Below, in pieces: positions 1 to 9,817 of a DNA stretch of 64,000 nucleotides. The stretch is taken from assembly GCA_903850335.1 (NCBI GenBank), contig CAINLJ010000135.1, forward strand, positions 17,534-81,533. The letters are read 5' to 3'. A program made the translations under genes and the position numbers. How positions within the stretch are numbered: the stretch's first letter is position 1; each line of letters starts with the position of its first letter. Origin of the DNA: an uncultured Bacteroidia bacterium. GTDB lineage: Bacteria > Bacteroidota > Bacteroidia > Bacteroidales > Prolixibacteraceae. Below the pieces are notes generated by a model. It was not told the origin of the DNA and did no database searches. It saw only the letters and a program-made list of their open reading frames with translations.

Positions 1-1
1 C

Positions 2-2212
2 TATTTTGTTTTTGGGCAATCCAAAGAGGTAACTGGCCCTTCAGATTTAACCTGGTATGTTGATCCTATGGTTGGAACGGCCCCGGCAACTATTGGTGCT
101 TCGGTAAAAATTGGAGGAATTGAAGATAATGCAATGGTCCAGCCCTCAGTTAGCTTTCCTTTTGCGATGACCAACTGGTCTCCACAAACGACCAATACCG
201 AAAATAAGTGCATTGCATCCTACTTTTATCAGGATTCACTTATTACTGGCTTCAGGGGTTCACACTGGTTAAGTGGAGGTTGTGTACAAGAATATGGTTC
301 AATGGCGATTATGCCGGAGTCTGGTCAACTGGTTTGCAACCCATCTAAAAGGGGATCCAGGTTTTTGCGTTCGTCTGAACAGGCAAAACCTCAATATTAT
401 AAAGTTGATCTCATCAGGTACCAAATCAAAGCAGAAATGACTGCAACTAGCCGATGCGGGATTTTTCGGTTCACTTTTAACAAGGCTGGAAACGCACATA
501 TCATAGTCAACCCAAATAGTGACAGAGGGGAAGGTTATGTGGAGATAATGCCGGGAGGCAACGAGATTGTGGGGTATAATCCTGTTCACCGGATCTATCA
601 GGGTAATGGGAAAAGTGCCGGTTTTTCAGGATACTTTGTCATGCAGATGCAAAATGTTCCTGATTCAATTGGAGTTTATTATGGAGACAAAATATTAAGT
701 GGGCAACTCCAACTCAAAAATGTCGCCGATTTAGGGGCATACTTTACTTTTAAGGTTAAAAAGGGGGAGCAGGTATATGCGAAAATAGGAACCTCTTTTG
801 TAAGTATTGAGGAGGCACGGAAAAATCTGAAAGCCGAGATCCCGGATTTTAATTTCCTTAAGACGGAGCAGAGACTAAAAAACAGATGGAATGAAATCCT
901 TTCCAGAATTGAGGTGGAAAGCCCAAGTCGTAATGAACTGGTAAAATTTTATAGTGCAATGTACCATTCCTTTCAGCAACCACGCACTTTCAATGATGTT
1001 GACGGCCATTATCCTCAGTTCGATGGAAATGATCAGACTGATACAATCCGAAACGGAAACTATTACTCTGACTTTTCGGCATGGGATACTTACCGGGCTT
1101 TGCATCCTCTTTATAATCTTATTGCACCTGAAGTCAATGCCGACATGGTAAGATCGTTGCTTGCCATGGGAAGGGTACGAGGTTGGATTCCAACTTTGCC
1201 GCTCTGGAATAGCTACACTTCTGCCATGATTGGGGACCATGTAGTTGCAATCATTTCAGAAGCCTTTGTAAAAGGTGTGATCGGCCTCAGTGAGGCCGAT
1301 TATCAATTAATGAGACATAATGCCACCGTTTCTCCGGATACCTATGCAGAATATGCCGACGGAAAGGGGAGAAGGGCACTGAAATCCTATCTGAAATATG
1401 GCTACATCCCGCTTGAGGATTCAGTTAAAGAGGCTTATCACAGCCAGGAGCAGGTTTCACGAACCCTTGAATATGCATACGACGATTTTGCACTTGCACT
1501 GGTAGCCCAAAAGATGGGAAAGAACGAGGATTATATTTATTTCAATAACCGTGCTAAAAACTACCGTAATGTCTTCGATCCCAGTGTGAACAATATGAAT
1601 GGCCGTTACGCAAATGGTGATTTTCTAAAGGACTTCGACAGAAACAAAAATTCACTGTTCGTTACAGAGGGGACCCCGTGGCAATACAACTGGTACGTTC
1701 CTCAGGATCCGGAAGGGCTGATTCAACTAATGGGTGGTAATGCTAAATTTAACGCTTCACTCGATAAGTTTTTCGAGGAGGGGCAGTATTGGCATGGCAA
1801 TGAACCCGGACAACAAATACCGTTTTTGTTCAATTATTCGGGTCAGCCCTGGAAATCTGAAAGAGAGGTTCGCCATATTCTCAAAACCGAATACGATTCC
1901 GGTCCCGGGGGGCTGAGTGGCAACGACGATTCAGGACAGATTTCTGCCTGGTATATTTTTGGAGCAATCGGATTTTACCCAATGTGCCCTGTGTTGCCCG
2001 AATATTCAGTGACCGGTCCAATCTTCAAAAAAATAACCATAAAACTTCAAGGTGGTAAAACCCTGGTCATTTCTGCTCCGGGCACATCAGAAAAAAACTG
2101 TTACATCAAGTCAATCAAGTTTAATGGAAAAAAAATCACGAATTATAAATTTTCTCATTCTGACCTTGTTCAGGGTGGCAGGATTGATTTTGAAATGACA
2201 GATCGCTATTAG
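2..2212 (+). CDS. GH92 family alpha-mannosidase, 5' end outside the window
   Basis: Exo-alpha-mannosidase of the calcium-dependent GH92 family, expected in the periplasm or on the surface, trimming alpha-mannosides from glycans. The frame is open from base 2, and the family N-terminal signature YVDPMVGT is read before the first ATG at 68, so the start codon and signal peptide lie upstream. The N-terminal beta-sandwich is followed by the (alpha/alpha)6 catalytic domain. Landmarks are GWIPTLPLW, MIGDH, WHGNEPGQQ, then GNDDSGQISAWY and GFYPMCPVLPEYS, all standard for GH92. About 735 residues are visible; full members are 740-800, so little is missing. It converges on the GH9 gene with 28 bp between them. 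Confidence 0.93.
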   Translation, partial: YFVFGQSKEVTGPSDLTWYVDPMVGTAPATIGASVKIGGIEDNAMVQPSVSFPFAMTNWSPQTTNTENKCIASYFYQDSLITGFRGSHWLSGGCVQEYGSMAIMPESGQLVCNPSKRGSRFLRSSEQAKPQYYKVDLIRYQIKAEMTATSRCGIFRFTFNKAGNAHIIVNPNSDRGEGYVEIMPGGNEIVGYNPVHRIYQGNGKSAGFSGYFVMQMQNVPDSIGVYYGDKILSGQLQLKNVADLGAYFTFKVKKGEQVYAKIGTSFVSIEEARKNLKAEIPDFNFLKTEQRLKNRWNEILSRIEVESPSRNELVKFYSAMYHSFQQPRTFNDVDGHYPQFDGNDQTDTIRNGNYYSDFSAWDTYRALHPLYNLIAPEVNADMVRSLLAMGRVRGWIPTLPLWNSYTSAMIGDHVVAIISEAFVKGVIGLSEADYQLMRHNATVSPDTYAEYADGKGRRALKSYLKYGYIPLEDSVKEAYHSQEQVSRTLEYAYDDFALALVAQKMGKNEDYIYFNNRAKNYRNVFDPSVNNMNGRYANGDFLKDFDRNKNSLFVTEGTPWQYNWYVPQDPEGLIQLMGGNAKFNASLDKFFEEGQYWHGNEPGQQIPFLFNYSGQPWKSEREVRHILKTEYDSGPGGLSGNDDSGQISAWYIFGAIGFYPMCPVLPEYSVTGPIFKKITIKLQGGKTLVISAPGTSEKNCYIKSIKFNGKKITNYKFSHSDLVQGGRIDFEMTDRY

Positions 2213-2240
2213 GAGATATCCTCGATATACATCGCATAAT

Positions 2241-4691
2241 TCAAAACTCTGAAATCAGAGAGAGCCATTTCGAAGCCGAAGAAGTCCATACTTCCTTATA
2301 GGTAGCTGTGTTAAACTGGGGCCAGTAAGGTGTATCTTCATTAAACTTCGATTCCATACCAACAGGAATAGCTCCAACAGTTTCTCCCGGCAAGGCGGTA
2401 TAAAGCTGAGGATAGTTACTTCCTTCTCCCCAAATTAACGATTGACCGAACGGATTTTTACCTGCAATCCAGAACAATTGTTGTTCAGCAATATTCAGCA
2501 ACTCTTTGTCATGAAGAAATTTGCCGCAAAGAGCAGCTGCTTTCCCTGTGGCAAGGTGTACCGCAGCATTTCCTTTAAACGAAAACCACACCGGGAACAC
2601 ACGTAAATAGTGCTCACTATCCAGACGCACACCGTTCTCTAGCTGCTCCTTAAAATCATTTGCACCTCCACCGGAAAGTCCTACCTGAATCTTATAAAAA
2701 TTCACGGAATCCTTAATTTCATTGATGTTATAAACACCACTTGGAACCATTCCATAGGGTTGAACATATTGAATAATGGTTTTCAGGTATTCGCCATAAT
2801 TACTAATAGCTTCTTTCCATCTTTTATAATACGGATTCTCAGGTTGTGTTTCGCAAAGAGCTGTTAAAGCCTGCATATAAACCTGGTCACGAGATTGGTG
2901 TGTAAAATGAACAATCGATTTTTTATTCAGATCGCGGTAAAAAAAGCCATGCAGCTTGTCCTTATCTTTGATTGGTTCGGTACGCTGACAATCGAGTGTA
3001 TAACGAATGGCTTTGGCGGCCTCGTCGGCGTAATACGTATCGCCCGTTAAGCGATAAAGCAGACTGGCACTATACGAAATATTGGCCATAACCTGACTGT
3101 TGGAGGCCATTGCCGCATGATCGCCTCCACCCCCGCCAGTCAGCTCAGTAAATCCCAGCTTATCGAAACGTTTACGGGCAAAGGAGTAGTCCTCTTTAGC
3201 TACCTTACATAAATGTTCTTTCAGCATGGCATCATCTTCAATCGTCATTGAAGCGTAAGCCTCCATACCGGCAAATAGAAAATTTTCGAAGGCCCTGTCA
3301 TGAATATGCACTCTTCGCCGTTTTGTAGAATCGTCCTTGGTGCCGATATAACCATCGGTCCATAAATTGGTGCCCCAGGTTTGAGCGCGGTAACCATCGC
3401 CAAGTCTTGTTTTAAGTATAAAATCGATGCCCCATTCTGCCTCTTCCATTAATCGTTGATACAACACTATATTGTTTTTTTCTTTGGCATTTCTTGCCAT
3501 TTCCATTAACGAAACGGCCAGTTCGCCCGACTGCAATACCTGTTGAGACATATCGGCAGCGTCGTGCCAACCCCCGTTCAGGGCAAAAAGTTTTCCGTTA
3601 TAAATTCCGTTCAGATCGGTGTGGCAAACACCATGTTTCCCCGGAACCGGGTAGCCGCAACGTTCGCAGAACACAAAGTTCAACACCCTCCAGGCAGAGT
3701 CGTCCCATATATTTGGATTGATGTAAAATGGTTTACTGACAATATTACCTACACGCAGGCAATATTGTCCCTCTTTTTTAAAATCGCTGAAATTGATTGT
3801 CTCAAAATTTCCGATATCGGCTTTCACTTTTTTGACATCTCCTTCATAAACTTTGCCGGATGTTACATAATCAATAAGCTGGAAATGGCCATCATGATTT
3901 TTTACAGTTGTAATGGCCGATTTTTCACTATTTGTTCCATAACCCGTTGTGGAATAAATAATCCGGTCCGATGCCGGCATCCAGCCACTCACGACCTCTG
4001 GATTCTCTACCTTTTCGAGTGATAACTCATCAATATCAAATTTTAGTGAATCGCCCATGATGCGTTCCCTTCCGAAAACTTCAATTGCAAACGACAGTTT
4101 AGTAACTTTATCACGGCCGAGTTCCGGCATTTCCACAAAACATTCGTTCCATTGCCTGTTAATTAAATTCATTTCATGATAGCCTTCCCGTCCATATTTA
4201 TCCGGTACCTTGATTTTGCCATCGTTCTCAACATACAGATTGAGATAAATACTGCGGGCACCTTCGCAATCAGGGTAGATGTAAACTTTAATACGATTGT
4301 ATTTTTCCCAGTTAGCACCACCTACATCTAAACTGGCCATCGATGTGCCAAAACCAAGACCCCAACCTAAAAATTGAGTAACTGTAGTAGGGGCGGCCAG
4401 GTGCAGGCTATGTTTTCCGGAAATTTTTCTTTCCGTTGTAACTGACATACTTCCGATACCTTTGTGCGACCACTCTTTAAGATTTTCCATATCACAAAGT
4501 AAATCAGACTGCAGCACTTTCTTTGTCAACCCAAAAGACTCGAAAGACTTGCTGTAGTCAAGCGGCAAAGGACGATGTACAAGACCTGTGTAGCGAATAT
4601 CATCTTTTAACTTTTTATCGATTTGAGCTTGTAATTGAATCGCCAAACCTACTATCAAAAACAGTACTACAGATAGAATAAATTTTTTCAT
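2241..4691 (-). CDS. GH9 family glycoside hydrolase (cellulase-like), secreted
   Basis: Endo- or exo-acting beta-glycosidase of family 9. A signal peptide (about residues 1-22, ending LQAQ) is followed by a beta-sandwich carbohydrate-binding-like region, an N-terminal Ig-like domain (about 225-320) and the (alpha/alpha)6 barrel. In the barrel the metal-site motif CGYPVPGKHGVCH and the catalytic-base motif GGWHDAAD (near residue 375) are visible. The likely general acid is E800 in TYKEVW. The 816-residue length suits a three-domain GH9. It is the last gene of the minus-strand operon, 44 bp after the BASS transporter. GH9 covers cellulases, glucosaminidases and xyloglucanases, so substrate is not assigned. 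Confidence 0.88.
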   Translation of the reverse strand: MKKFILSVVLFLIVGLAIQLQAQIDKKLKDDIRYTGLVHRPLPLDYSKSFESFGLTKKVLQSDLLCDMENLKEWSHKGIGSMSVTTERKISGKHSLHLAAPTTVTQFLGWGLGFGTSMASLDVGGANWEKYNRIKVYIYPDCEGARSIYLNLYVENDGKIKVPDKYGREGYHEMNLINRQWNECFVEMPELGRDKVTKLSFAIEVFGRERIMGDSLKFDIDELSLEKVENPEVVSGWMPASDRIIYSTTGYGTNSEKSAITTVKNHDGHFQLIDYVTSGKVYEGDVKKVKADIGNFETINFSDFKKEGQYCLRVGNIVSKPFYINPNIWDDSAWRVLNFVFCERCGYPVPGKHGVCHTDLNGIYNGKLFALNGGWHDAADMSQQVLQSGELAVSLMEMARNAKEKNNIVLYQRLMEEAEWGIDFILKTRLGDGYRAQTWGTNLWTDGYIGTKDDSTKRRRVHIHDRAFENFLFAGMEAYASMTIEDDAMLKEHLCKVAKEDYSFARKRFDKLGFTELTGGGGGDHAAMASNSQVMANISYSASLLYRLTGDTYYADEAAKAIRYTLDCQRTEPIKDKDKLHGFFYRDLNKKSIVHFTHQSRDQVYMQALTALCETQPENPYYKRWKEAISNYGEYLKTIIQYVQPYGMVPSGVYNINEIKDSVNFYKIQVGLSGGGANDFKEQLENGVRLDSEHYLRVFPVWFSFKGNAAVHLATGKAAALCGKFLHDKELLNIAEQQLFWIAGKNPFGQSLIWGEGSNYPQLYTALPGETVGAIPVGMESKFNEDTPYWPQFNTATYKEVWTSSASKWLSLISEF

Positions 4692-4735
4692 TTTACATCT
4701 ATATTTGTCATGCTAAACATCTTAATGTCAGTTTT

Positions 4736-5641
4736 TTAAATTCTTCTCATTATTTTCCTGAAGGGTCCGGGCAAGGTGTTCCAGGGAAGTTCTGAAAGAA
4801 TTGTAAATAATAGAATGGAAGGTTTAAAACAGGATGCTGCTAAAACTATAGCCATTCCATTATTCATATAAGTGAGCCCTGTTGAAATGGCTATTTTACC
4901 CTTTTTATCCTCCTTAAAGCCAACTAAAAACCCGATAACATGAAGCAGAATAAATATGAGGTATAGAAATACCGTTTGCCAAAGGATAGGAATAAAATCG
5001 TTGAGTATGACATTGCGCTGCGAGCCAATAACAGCAAACACCATCAGCGTTAGTAAAAAGATATTTATGGAAGTAAATATATGGGTTGTTTTCGCAATAA
5101 ATTCAGAAAAAAACCGTCTAACAATCAATGAAATCACCATAGGCAAGAAAATGATAAACGCGAGGCTTTTAAAAATCCACCATGGTGTAACAGCTAATCC
5201 ATCAACGTGTAAAGCCCAGAATAACACCGGCACTGTAAATGGGGCAATGATCGAAGTAAGAATTAAAATACTCGTCGAAAGTGCTATGTTGCCTTTGACT
5301 ATATCTGTCAAGGCAGGTGAAGCTGCACCGGCAGGCATGGCAGTAAGTAATAAAATACCAACAGCAAGTTCAGGGCTAATTAAACTGGTAGCCTCAAAAA
5401 GCAGAACTGGTACTACTAGCATGAACATAAAAACAATGAATGCCATATACCGGTAATTTTTGATGTGCTTTAAGATTTGGGCTAAGTCTGTTTTCAAAAA
5501 AACAAGCAACAGCATTACAATTAAAAATGGCTGTAAAAGAGACATGAAAAAATCAATCAAAACCGGATGTATCAGCCCCATCACCAGCCCTGCAATCATA
5601 AACACCCAAAAATATCTCTCTGTGAATTGATATCCCTTCAT
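4736..5641 (-). CDS. BASS / bile acid:sodium symporter-family transporter
   Basis: Integral membrane transporter of the bile acid:Na+ symporter superfamily (SBF fold), about 9-10 hydrophobic helices over 301 residues. The segment MPAGAASPALTDIVKGN around residue 105-120 matches the conserved substrate/sodium cross-over region, and a second conserved segment with a polar NNG sits near residue 260. The family moves organic anions such as bile acids, pyruvate, pantoate and 2-keto acids with sodium. Sitting between a sugar-acid MFS permease and GH9 in the same operon, it probably moves an organic acid product or substrate. That substrate is inference; the family call is not. Confidence 0.78.
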   Translation of the reverse strand: MKGYQFTERYFWVFMIAGLVMGLIHPVLIDFFMSLLQPFLIVMLLLVFLKTDLAQILKHIKNYRYMAFIVFMFMLVVPVLLFEATSLISPELAVGILLLTAMPAGAASPALTDIVKGNIALSTSILILTSIIAPFTVPVLFWALHVDGLAVTPWWIFKSLAFIIFLPMVISLIVRRFFSEFIAKTTHIFTSINIFLLTLMVFAVIGSQRNVILNDFIPILWQTVFLYLIFILLHVIGFLVGFKEDKKGKIAISTGLTYMNNGMAIVLAASCFKPSILLFTILSELPWNTLPGPFRKIMRRI

Positions 5642-5653
5642 TCCAAATATGTT

Positions 5654-6952
5654 TTAGACACTTACGTTATCTATACTTTTAACACTTCGGATAAGTGTTA
5701 AAATCATAACCACGGCAACAACAGGAATCAGGCTTGCCACAATAAGGACAGGTGTAAACGAATAATGATCAGATACATATCCTATCAAAAAAGTACATAA
5801 TATGGTTCCAATCTGGGCTGCAGTTCCGGACATACCGCTGACTGTTGCGACCGATTTACTCTGAAAAAGGTCTGAAGGAAGAGTTAAAACCATCGTTGAA
5901 AACGAGGCATATGCAAACATTGAAAATCCGAAAATAGCTGCAAGTAAAAACGGGCTTGATGTAAATGCAGCACCAGCGAGAATAAACATCCCAAGTCCTC
6001 CGAAGACAACAACAACTTTACGTGCACTAATCACTGACCATCCGTGATTAATCAGCCAACTTGACAGACCTCCACCGAAAAAATTGCCCAGATCGGCAGC
6101 TACAAATGGAATCCAGAAAACGAGCAGTCCTTGCTCAAGATTAATGTTCTTGCTTACCAAATAGATAACGAACCAGTCTGCGACGAAGAACCAGACAGGA
6201 TCAATAAGTGCCCGGCCAAAAATCACTCCCCAGGTTTGACGCAATTTTAGAAGTTGTAACCATCCCACCGTAGAAGACCTTGATGAATCCTGATCGTTGT
6301 CCTTCCTGTCTTTTAAGATCATTTCACGTTCAGATTCACCGATGCGGGGATGATTTTCAGGACTATGATAAAGTAATCGCCAAATAATCAGCCATATAAA
6401 ACCCAGTGAGCCGGTGATCACAAAGGCATACCTCCATCCTCCAAAAGTATGATAGAGCCACACGACAAGAAATGGTGCTATTGCAGCACCTATGCAGCCA
6501 CCGCTTTCAAAGAGAGCTACTGCCAAACCTCGTTCACGTTTGGGAAACCATTCAGAAACCGCCTTTGTTGCTCCGGGCCAATTGGCGGCTTCCCCTCCTC
6601 CCAGGAAAAAACGAAATGTGCAGAAACTTTTTAATCCGGTTGCAAAGGAGGTTGCAATGGCTGCAATCGAATACCAGAGAACAGTAATTGACAATCCATT
6701 TCGGGTGCCAACCCGATCAATTAACCGGCCTCCTGCACTTTGGCCAATCGCGTTGGCTATTCGAAAAGAGATCACAATAAGTGCAAAATCAGCATTGCTC
6801 CAGTGATAATCATTTTTAAGAAAAGGGGCGAGTACGGAAAGCGTCTGCCGGTCGATATAATTCAAAACAGTTGAAAGGAAAAGCAGACCTCCTATCCACC
6901 ATCTTAATGAGGGAATAGATCTGTGTTTTTTCAGGCTAAGGTTATCTATCAT
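5654..6952 (-). CDS. MFS transporter, anion:cation symporter (ACS) family, sugar-acid type
   Basis: Twelve-helix major facilitator of the ACS family, whose characterised members (ExuT, GudP, DgoT) import hexuronates, glucarate or galactonate with protons. Seen in sequence: [14 protein letters not shown] in helix 1, the motif-A loop [10 protein letters not shown], and [20 protein letters not shown] with KRERGLA, all strongly ACS-like. Length (432) is normal. It lies 12 bp before the BASS gene and 40 bp after larA-like, so it is co-transcribed. A sugar-acid permease next to a LarA-type epimerase suggests import of an aldonate or uronate that is then epimerised. Confidence 0.87.
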   Translation of the reverse strand: MIDNLSLKKHRSIPSLRWWIGGLLFLSTVLNYIDRQTLSVLAPFLKNDYHWSNADFALIVISFRIANAIGQSAGGRLIDRVGTRNGLSITVLWYSIAAIATSFATGLKSFCTFRFFLGGGEAANWPGATKAVSEWFPKRERGLAVALFESGGCIGAAIAPFLVVWLYHTFGGWRYAFVITGSLGFIWLIIWRLLYHSPENHPRIGESEREMILKDRKDNDQDSSRSSTVGWLQLLKLRQTWGVIFGRALIDPVWFFVADWFVIYLVSKNINLEQGLLVFWIPFVAADLGNFFGGGLSSWLINHGWSVISARKVVVVFGGLGMFILAGAAFTSSPFLLAAIFGFSMFAYASFSTMVLTLPSDLFQSKSVATVSGMSGTAAQIGTILCTFLIGYVSDHYSFTPVLIVASLIPVVAVVMILTLIRSVKSIDNVSV

Positions 6953-6992
6953 TTAGTTGTACCATTTTGAATTTGATATCGTCCTGATAGTT

Positions 6993-8255
6993 TTAGATTT
7001 CTGAAGCTTGTACAGGGAGTACTTCACTGCTATAATTCAAGACTCCGATCTTTACCTTTTTATCCAGACTAATCCTTGTATCAAGGTATTTTTGAACATC
7101 GTTTATATGCAGATGATGAAACCCCATGATGTTGGTCAGCACGCTATCCATGGTTAGAGAGGCCTTGAAATTGCGTTTAATGTGGTTAAGGTACATACAT
7201 TCGGAGGCTCCAAACCGGTCTTTGATAACATTATCTTCCAGCATTTTCCAAAGGGTCTTGTCATCATAACCTGCAAGACGGGCAATTTCCTCTCCATGAG
7301 TAGGAGCAATACCTTCGTTACAAGGTGAAAGCAGGATAATGTCGCCTCCACTTTTTGTGGCCAGTTCAGCAGAGAAAAGTCCTTTGTCGGCCTGAGTAAA
7401 ATCGTGATCGGAAGGGTATGAGCTGCTGATTGTAATGTCTGCCTTTTCTGAAAATTTTGCACCAAAGATTTGCATTCCCCATTTTACGGCCTCACGGTGG
7501 GCATCGATAAAATGTCCGGCAACCGCTTTGAGTAATTCACCACTGTCGGTTTGAATAACATTTACTATGAAATGGAGCCCAACTTCAGTCGCAAAATCTT
7601 CCATTTCCTCGCGGCAAGGTGTGAGTATTTTTCCAAGCTGCTGTTCTGTGGCGCCTAAAAGATGCATAGCATTGACAGTTTCAGTCCCTGCTACACCGGG
7701 TAGAAAAATCTTGGCTCCTCCACTCCAGCCAACAGGATGGTGCGGTAAGACTCCGCCAACACCAATCCGGAAATCAGCCTCCATGACCTCTTTGTTCACA
7801 ACAATCCGGGTTCCTCTGCGGGTCACACCATGGACAACAAGGTTAGTATGGCAGTCGTGGTGACAGATCGCTACCTGGTTCATCAGATCACGACCGAACC
7901 GTTCTTCGATTTCCTCTTCGGTCATCGGGCGATGGGTGCCGTAAGCGATGATGAGTTTGATCTGTTCATTCTTTACTCCTGCCTTGTGAAGTTCCTCCAG
8001 AATCACCGGGATAATCAGTTTTTGAGGGGTAACCCTTGTACGGTCGTCGACAAGGATGACAACAGAAGCATCTTTCGACACAATTTCACCTAACTGTTTT
8101 GTGCCGATGGGATGTTGAATTGCCTTTCGTATCTCCTCAGCATCGCTTTCAGGAGAGGGAAATTCATTGCGGTGCAAGTTAAAACAAAGGTTCTCCTGAG
8201 GTATATTCAGATCAATGATTCTTTCGCCATAATGAACAGGTATTTTCATTTCCAT
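6993..8255 (-). CDS. LarA-family nickel-pincer racemase/epimerase
   Basis: Alpha-hydroxyacid racemase/epimerase of the lactate racemase family, using the nickel pincer nucleotide. The N-terminal motif DDRTR (70-74) and GTHR (106-109) are family hallmarks. H108, H172/H173, K182 in SGGAK and H198 align within two positions with the nickel and cofactor ligands H108, H174, K184 and H200 of Lactobacillus plantarum LarA. Length 420 is normal. The start ATG is 2 bp from the stop of the upstream ceramidase-like gene. Cofactor synthesis genes larB, larC and larE are not in the window. Lactate is only one known substrate of the family; with an ACS sugar-acid permease next door an aldonate 2-epimerase is more likely here (inference). 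Confidence 0.86.
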   Translation of the reverse strand: MEMKIPVHYGERIIDLNIPQENLCFNLHRNEFPSPESDAEEIRKAIQHPIGTKQLGEIVSKDASVVILVDDRTRVTPQKLIIPVILEELHKAGVKNEQIKLIIAYGTHRPMTEEEIEERFGRDLMNQVAICHHDCHTNLVVHGVTRRGTRIVVNKEVMEADFRIGVGGVLPHHPVGWSGGAKIFLPGVAGTETVNAMHLLGATEQQLGKILTPCREEMEDFATEVGLHFIVNVIQTDSGELLKAVAGHFIDAHREAVKWGMQIFGAKFSEKADITISSSYPSDHDFTQADKGLFSAELATKSGGDIILLSPCNEGIAPTHGEEIARLAGYDDKTLWKMLEDNVIKDRFGASECMYLNHIKRNFKASLTMDSVLTNIMGFHHLHINDVQKYLDTRISLDKKVKIGVLNYSSEVLPVQASEI

Positions 8256-8257
8256 AT

Positions 8258-9817
8258 TTATTTTTCCGATATTTTCAACTTGGTTAATAGCTCTGAGATC
8301 TTATCCTGATAAATTTTTTGCCACTCCGGAGCCAGAATACAATTCATAACCTCATAACCTCCCTGTTTGTAACTTTCAGCAGTTGGGGCATAGTGCAGAT
8401 AGCCATTTGAATAACCGGAGATAAAAGTATTGGGATAGGGTGAGCTTGCTTTTATTTTCAAGCCTGCTTCTGCAAATGGTTCTCCGGGAAAAGAAACGAG
8501 GATAAAATCTCCGATACGAAATGCCATTATCTCAGCTGAAACATGATCTCCACCAAGACGTTTAATATCTGCCTGCCGGAGCATAAGCTGATGGTTGTCT
8601 TCCTGTATTTGAGAAAGCTTCTCCATAGCAAGAACGTTACGGAGATACTTGGCAATATCTTTCTTATTTTCTTCATCCATTATATCCAGTCCTGATAATC
8701 CGGATTTTTTTTCATGCAGATATTGTTCGGCATCGTACGATGGAAAGTCAGGCGAAAGGCTGTATTTGATAAAGAGTGGGATAAATGTTTTTAAATTCAG
8801 ACTTGTTGAACGGAGTGAGGCAAGTACTCTTCTTTCTTCCTGAGACAAGGTATCCAGCAGGAGGGGTATGTCTGTCCGAAGGGGCAGTCTGATATTTTCA
8901 CTTACAACTGACAATTGATTGCCATGGCCTGTCTTAATTTCTTTTAGGGCTTTCAGGACACTTATCCCGAGCATCTGTCCAAATGGTTCACAATCTCTTG
9001 GATGATTGGTGTCCTTATATAAAATTTCTGTGATATCTCCAGCAGCACCCTGAATAAAGAAAGCCATGGACTGATGCCCAAGCTGATCTTCGATCATGCG
9101 GGAAGCAAAACCGGGATACTCAGCAGTAACGCCTTTATCCGGGACGCCAGTATAGGGATGGCAGGCATAATTATAAACAACAGCCTTAATGGTTCCATCG
9201 GTGCGGATCAATTTCAGGATACCGATTTCAGGATCAATTTCTCCAAGCCCGGCAATCTGATCGTCAGGCAGATTGGGGTTGGCATGACGAATTGTAAACA
9301 CCTTTCCATCTTTTAACCTGATTCGGCGGTTCATCGCAAAACGGTTTTCAAAACCTTTTCCGGCTCCTGCTTTTACAGGTTCAAGGTTTGAAATTGCCTT
9401 CTTAACTGCCATTATGGTTTTGGTTGCCACATCTGCAGTAATTTTTTTCCCTCCGTTTAGGAAGCCGTCAAGGTGATTGTGCGAAGCGCTGATAAGCACA
9501 TGATTAATTTTGAATTCATTTTTAAGCTGTTTCGTAACATCAGGCAAAAACGTCTCAGGGATGTCGCCGATACCTCCAATCGCAATCACATCCATCGTGA
9601 TAATGGCTACACGCGAAGATGCATTTTCGAAAACCAGTGCCTTTACAAATAAGGAATCATGCACGTTTCCACAATTATCTGCAGTGATATTGCTTTTACC
9701 TGTTCCTGCTTTAAGCTGGGCCACCACATCCTGACTAATCAAAATAGCAATGACAAACAGCACAAGGACTAAATAGGTCCGTGAACCCGATTTTGCTATT
9801 TTTCTCCCTGTCATCAT
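8258..9817 (-). CDS. Neutral/alkaline ceramidase-like secreted hydrolase
   Basis: Protein related to the N-terminal zinc amidase domain of neutral/alkaline non-lysosomal ceramidase. A signal anchor or peptide spans about residues 15-34 (ends VVAQ). SASHNHLDG (near residue 110) replaces the family's zinc-binding ATHTHSGP, and YNYACHPYTG (near 220) keeps another conserved histidine. Length 519 is shorter than full ceramidases (about 650), as is usual for Bacteroidota members. Its stop overlaps the next gene upstream by 4 bp (ATGA), so translation is likely coupled. In carbohydrate operons such proteins are of unknown substrate; true ceramide cleavage is unlikely in this setting. Confidence 0.76.
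   Translation of the reverse strand: MMTGRKIAKSGSRTYLVLVLFVIAILISQDVVAQLKAGTGKSNITADNCGNVHDSLFVKALVFENASSRVAIITMDVIAIGGIGDIPETFLPDVTKQLKNEFKINHVLISASHNHLDGFLNGGKKITADVATKTIMAVKKAISNLEPVKAGAGKGFENRFAMNRRIRLKDGKVFTIRHANPNLPDDQIAGLGEIDPEIGILKLIRTDGTIKAVVYNYACHPYTGVPDKGVTAEYPGFASRMIEDQLGHQSMAFFIQGAAGDITEILYKDTNHPRDCEPFGQMLGISVLKALKEIKTGHGNQLSVVSENIRLPLRTDIPLLLDTLSQEERRVLASLRSTSLNLKTFIPLFIKYSLSPDFPSYDAEQYLHEKKSGLSGLDIMDEENKKDIAKYLRNVLAMEKLSQIQEDNHQLMLRQADIKRLGGDHVSAEIMAFRIGDFILVSFPGEPFAEAGLKIKASSPYPNTFISGYSNGYLHYAPTAESYKQGGYEVMNCILAPEWQKIYQDKISELLTKLKISEK

Noticed and set aside
3543..4022. 159-codon plus-strand frame within the GH9 gene
   Set aside because: Opposite-strand shadow of a well-supported GH9 gene, without family features.
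4956..5456. 166-codon plus-strand frame within the BASS transporter gene
   Set aside because: Shadow of the membrane-protein gene on the other strand; composition is low-complexity and no start context is seen.
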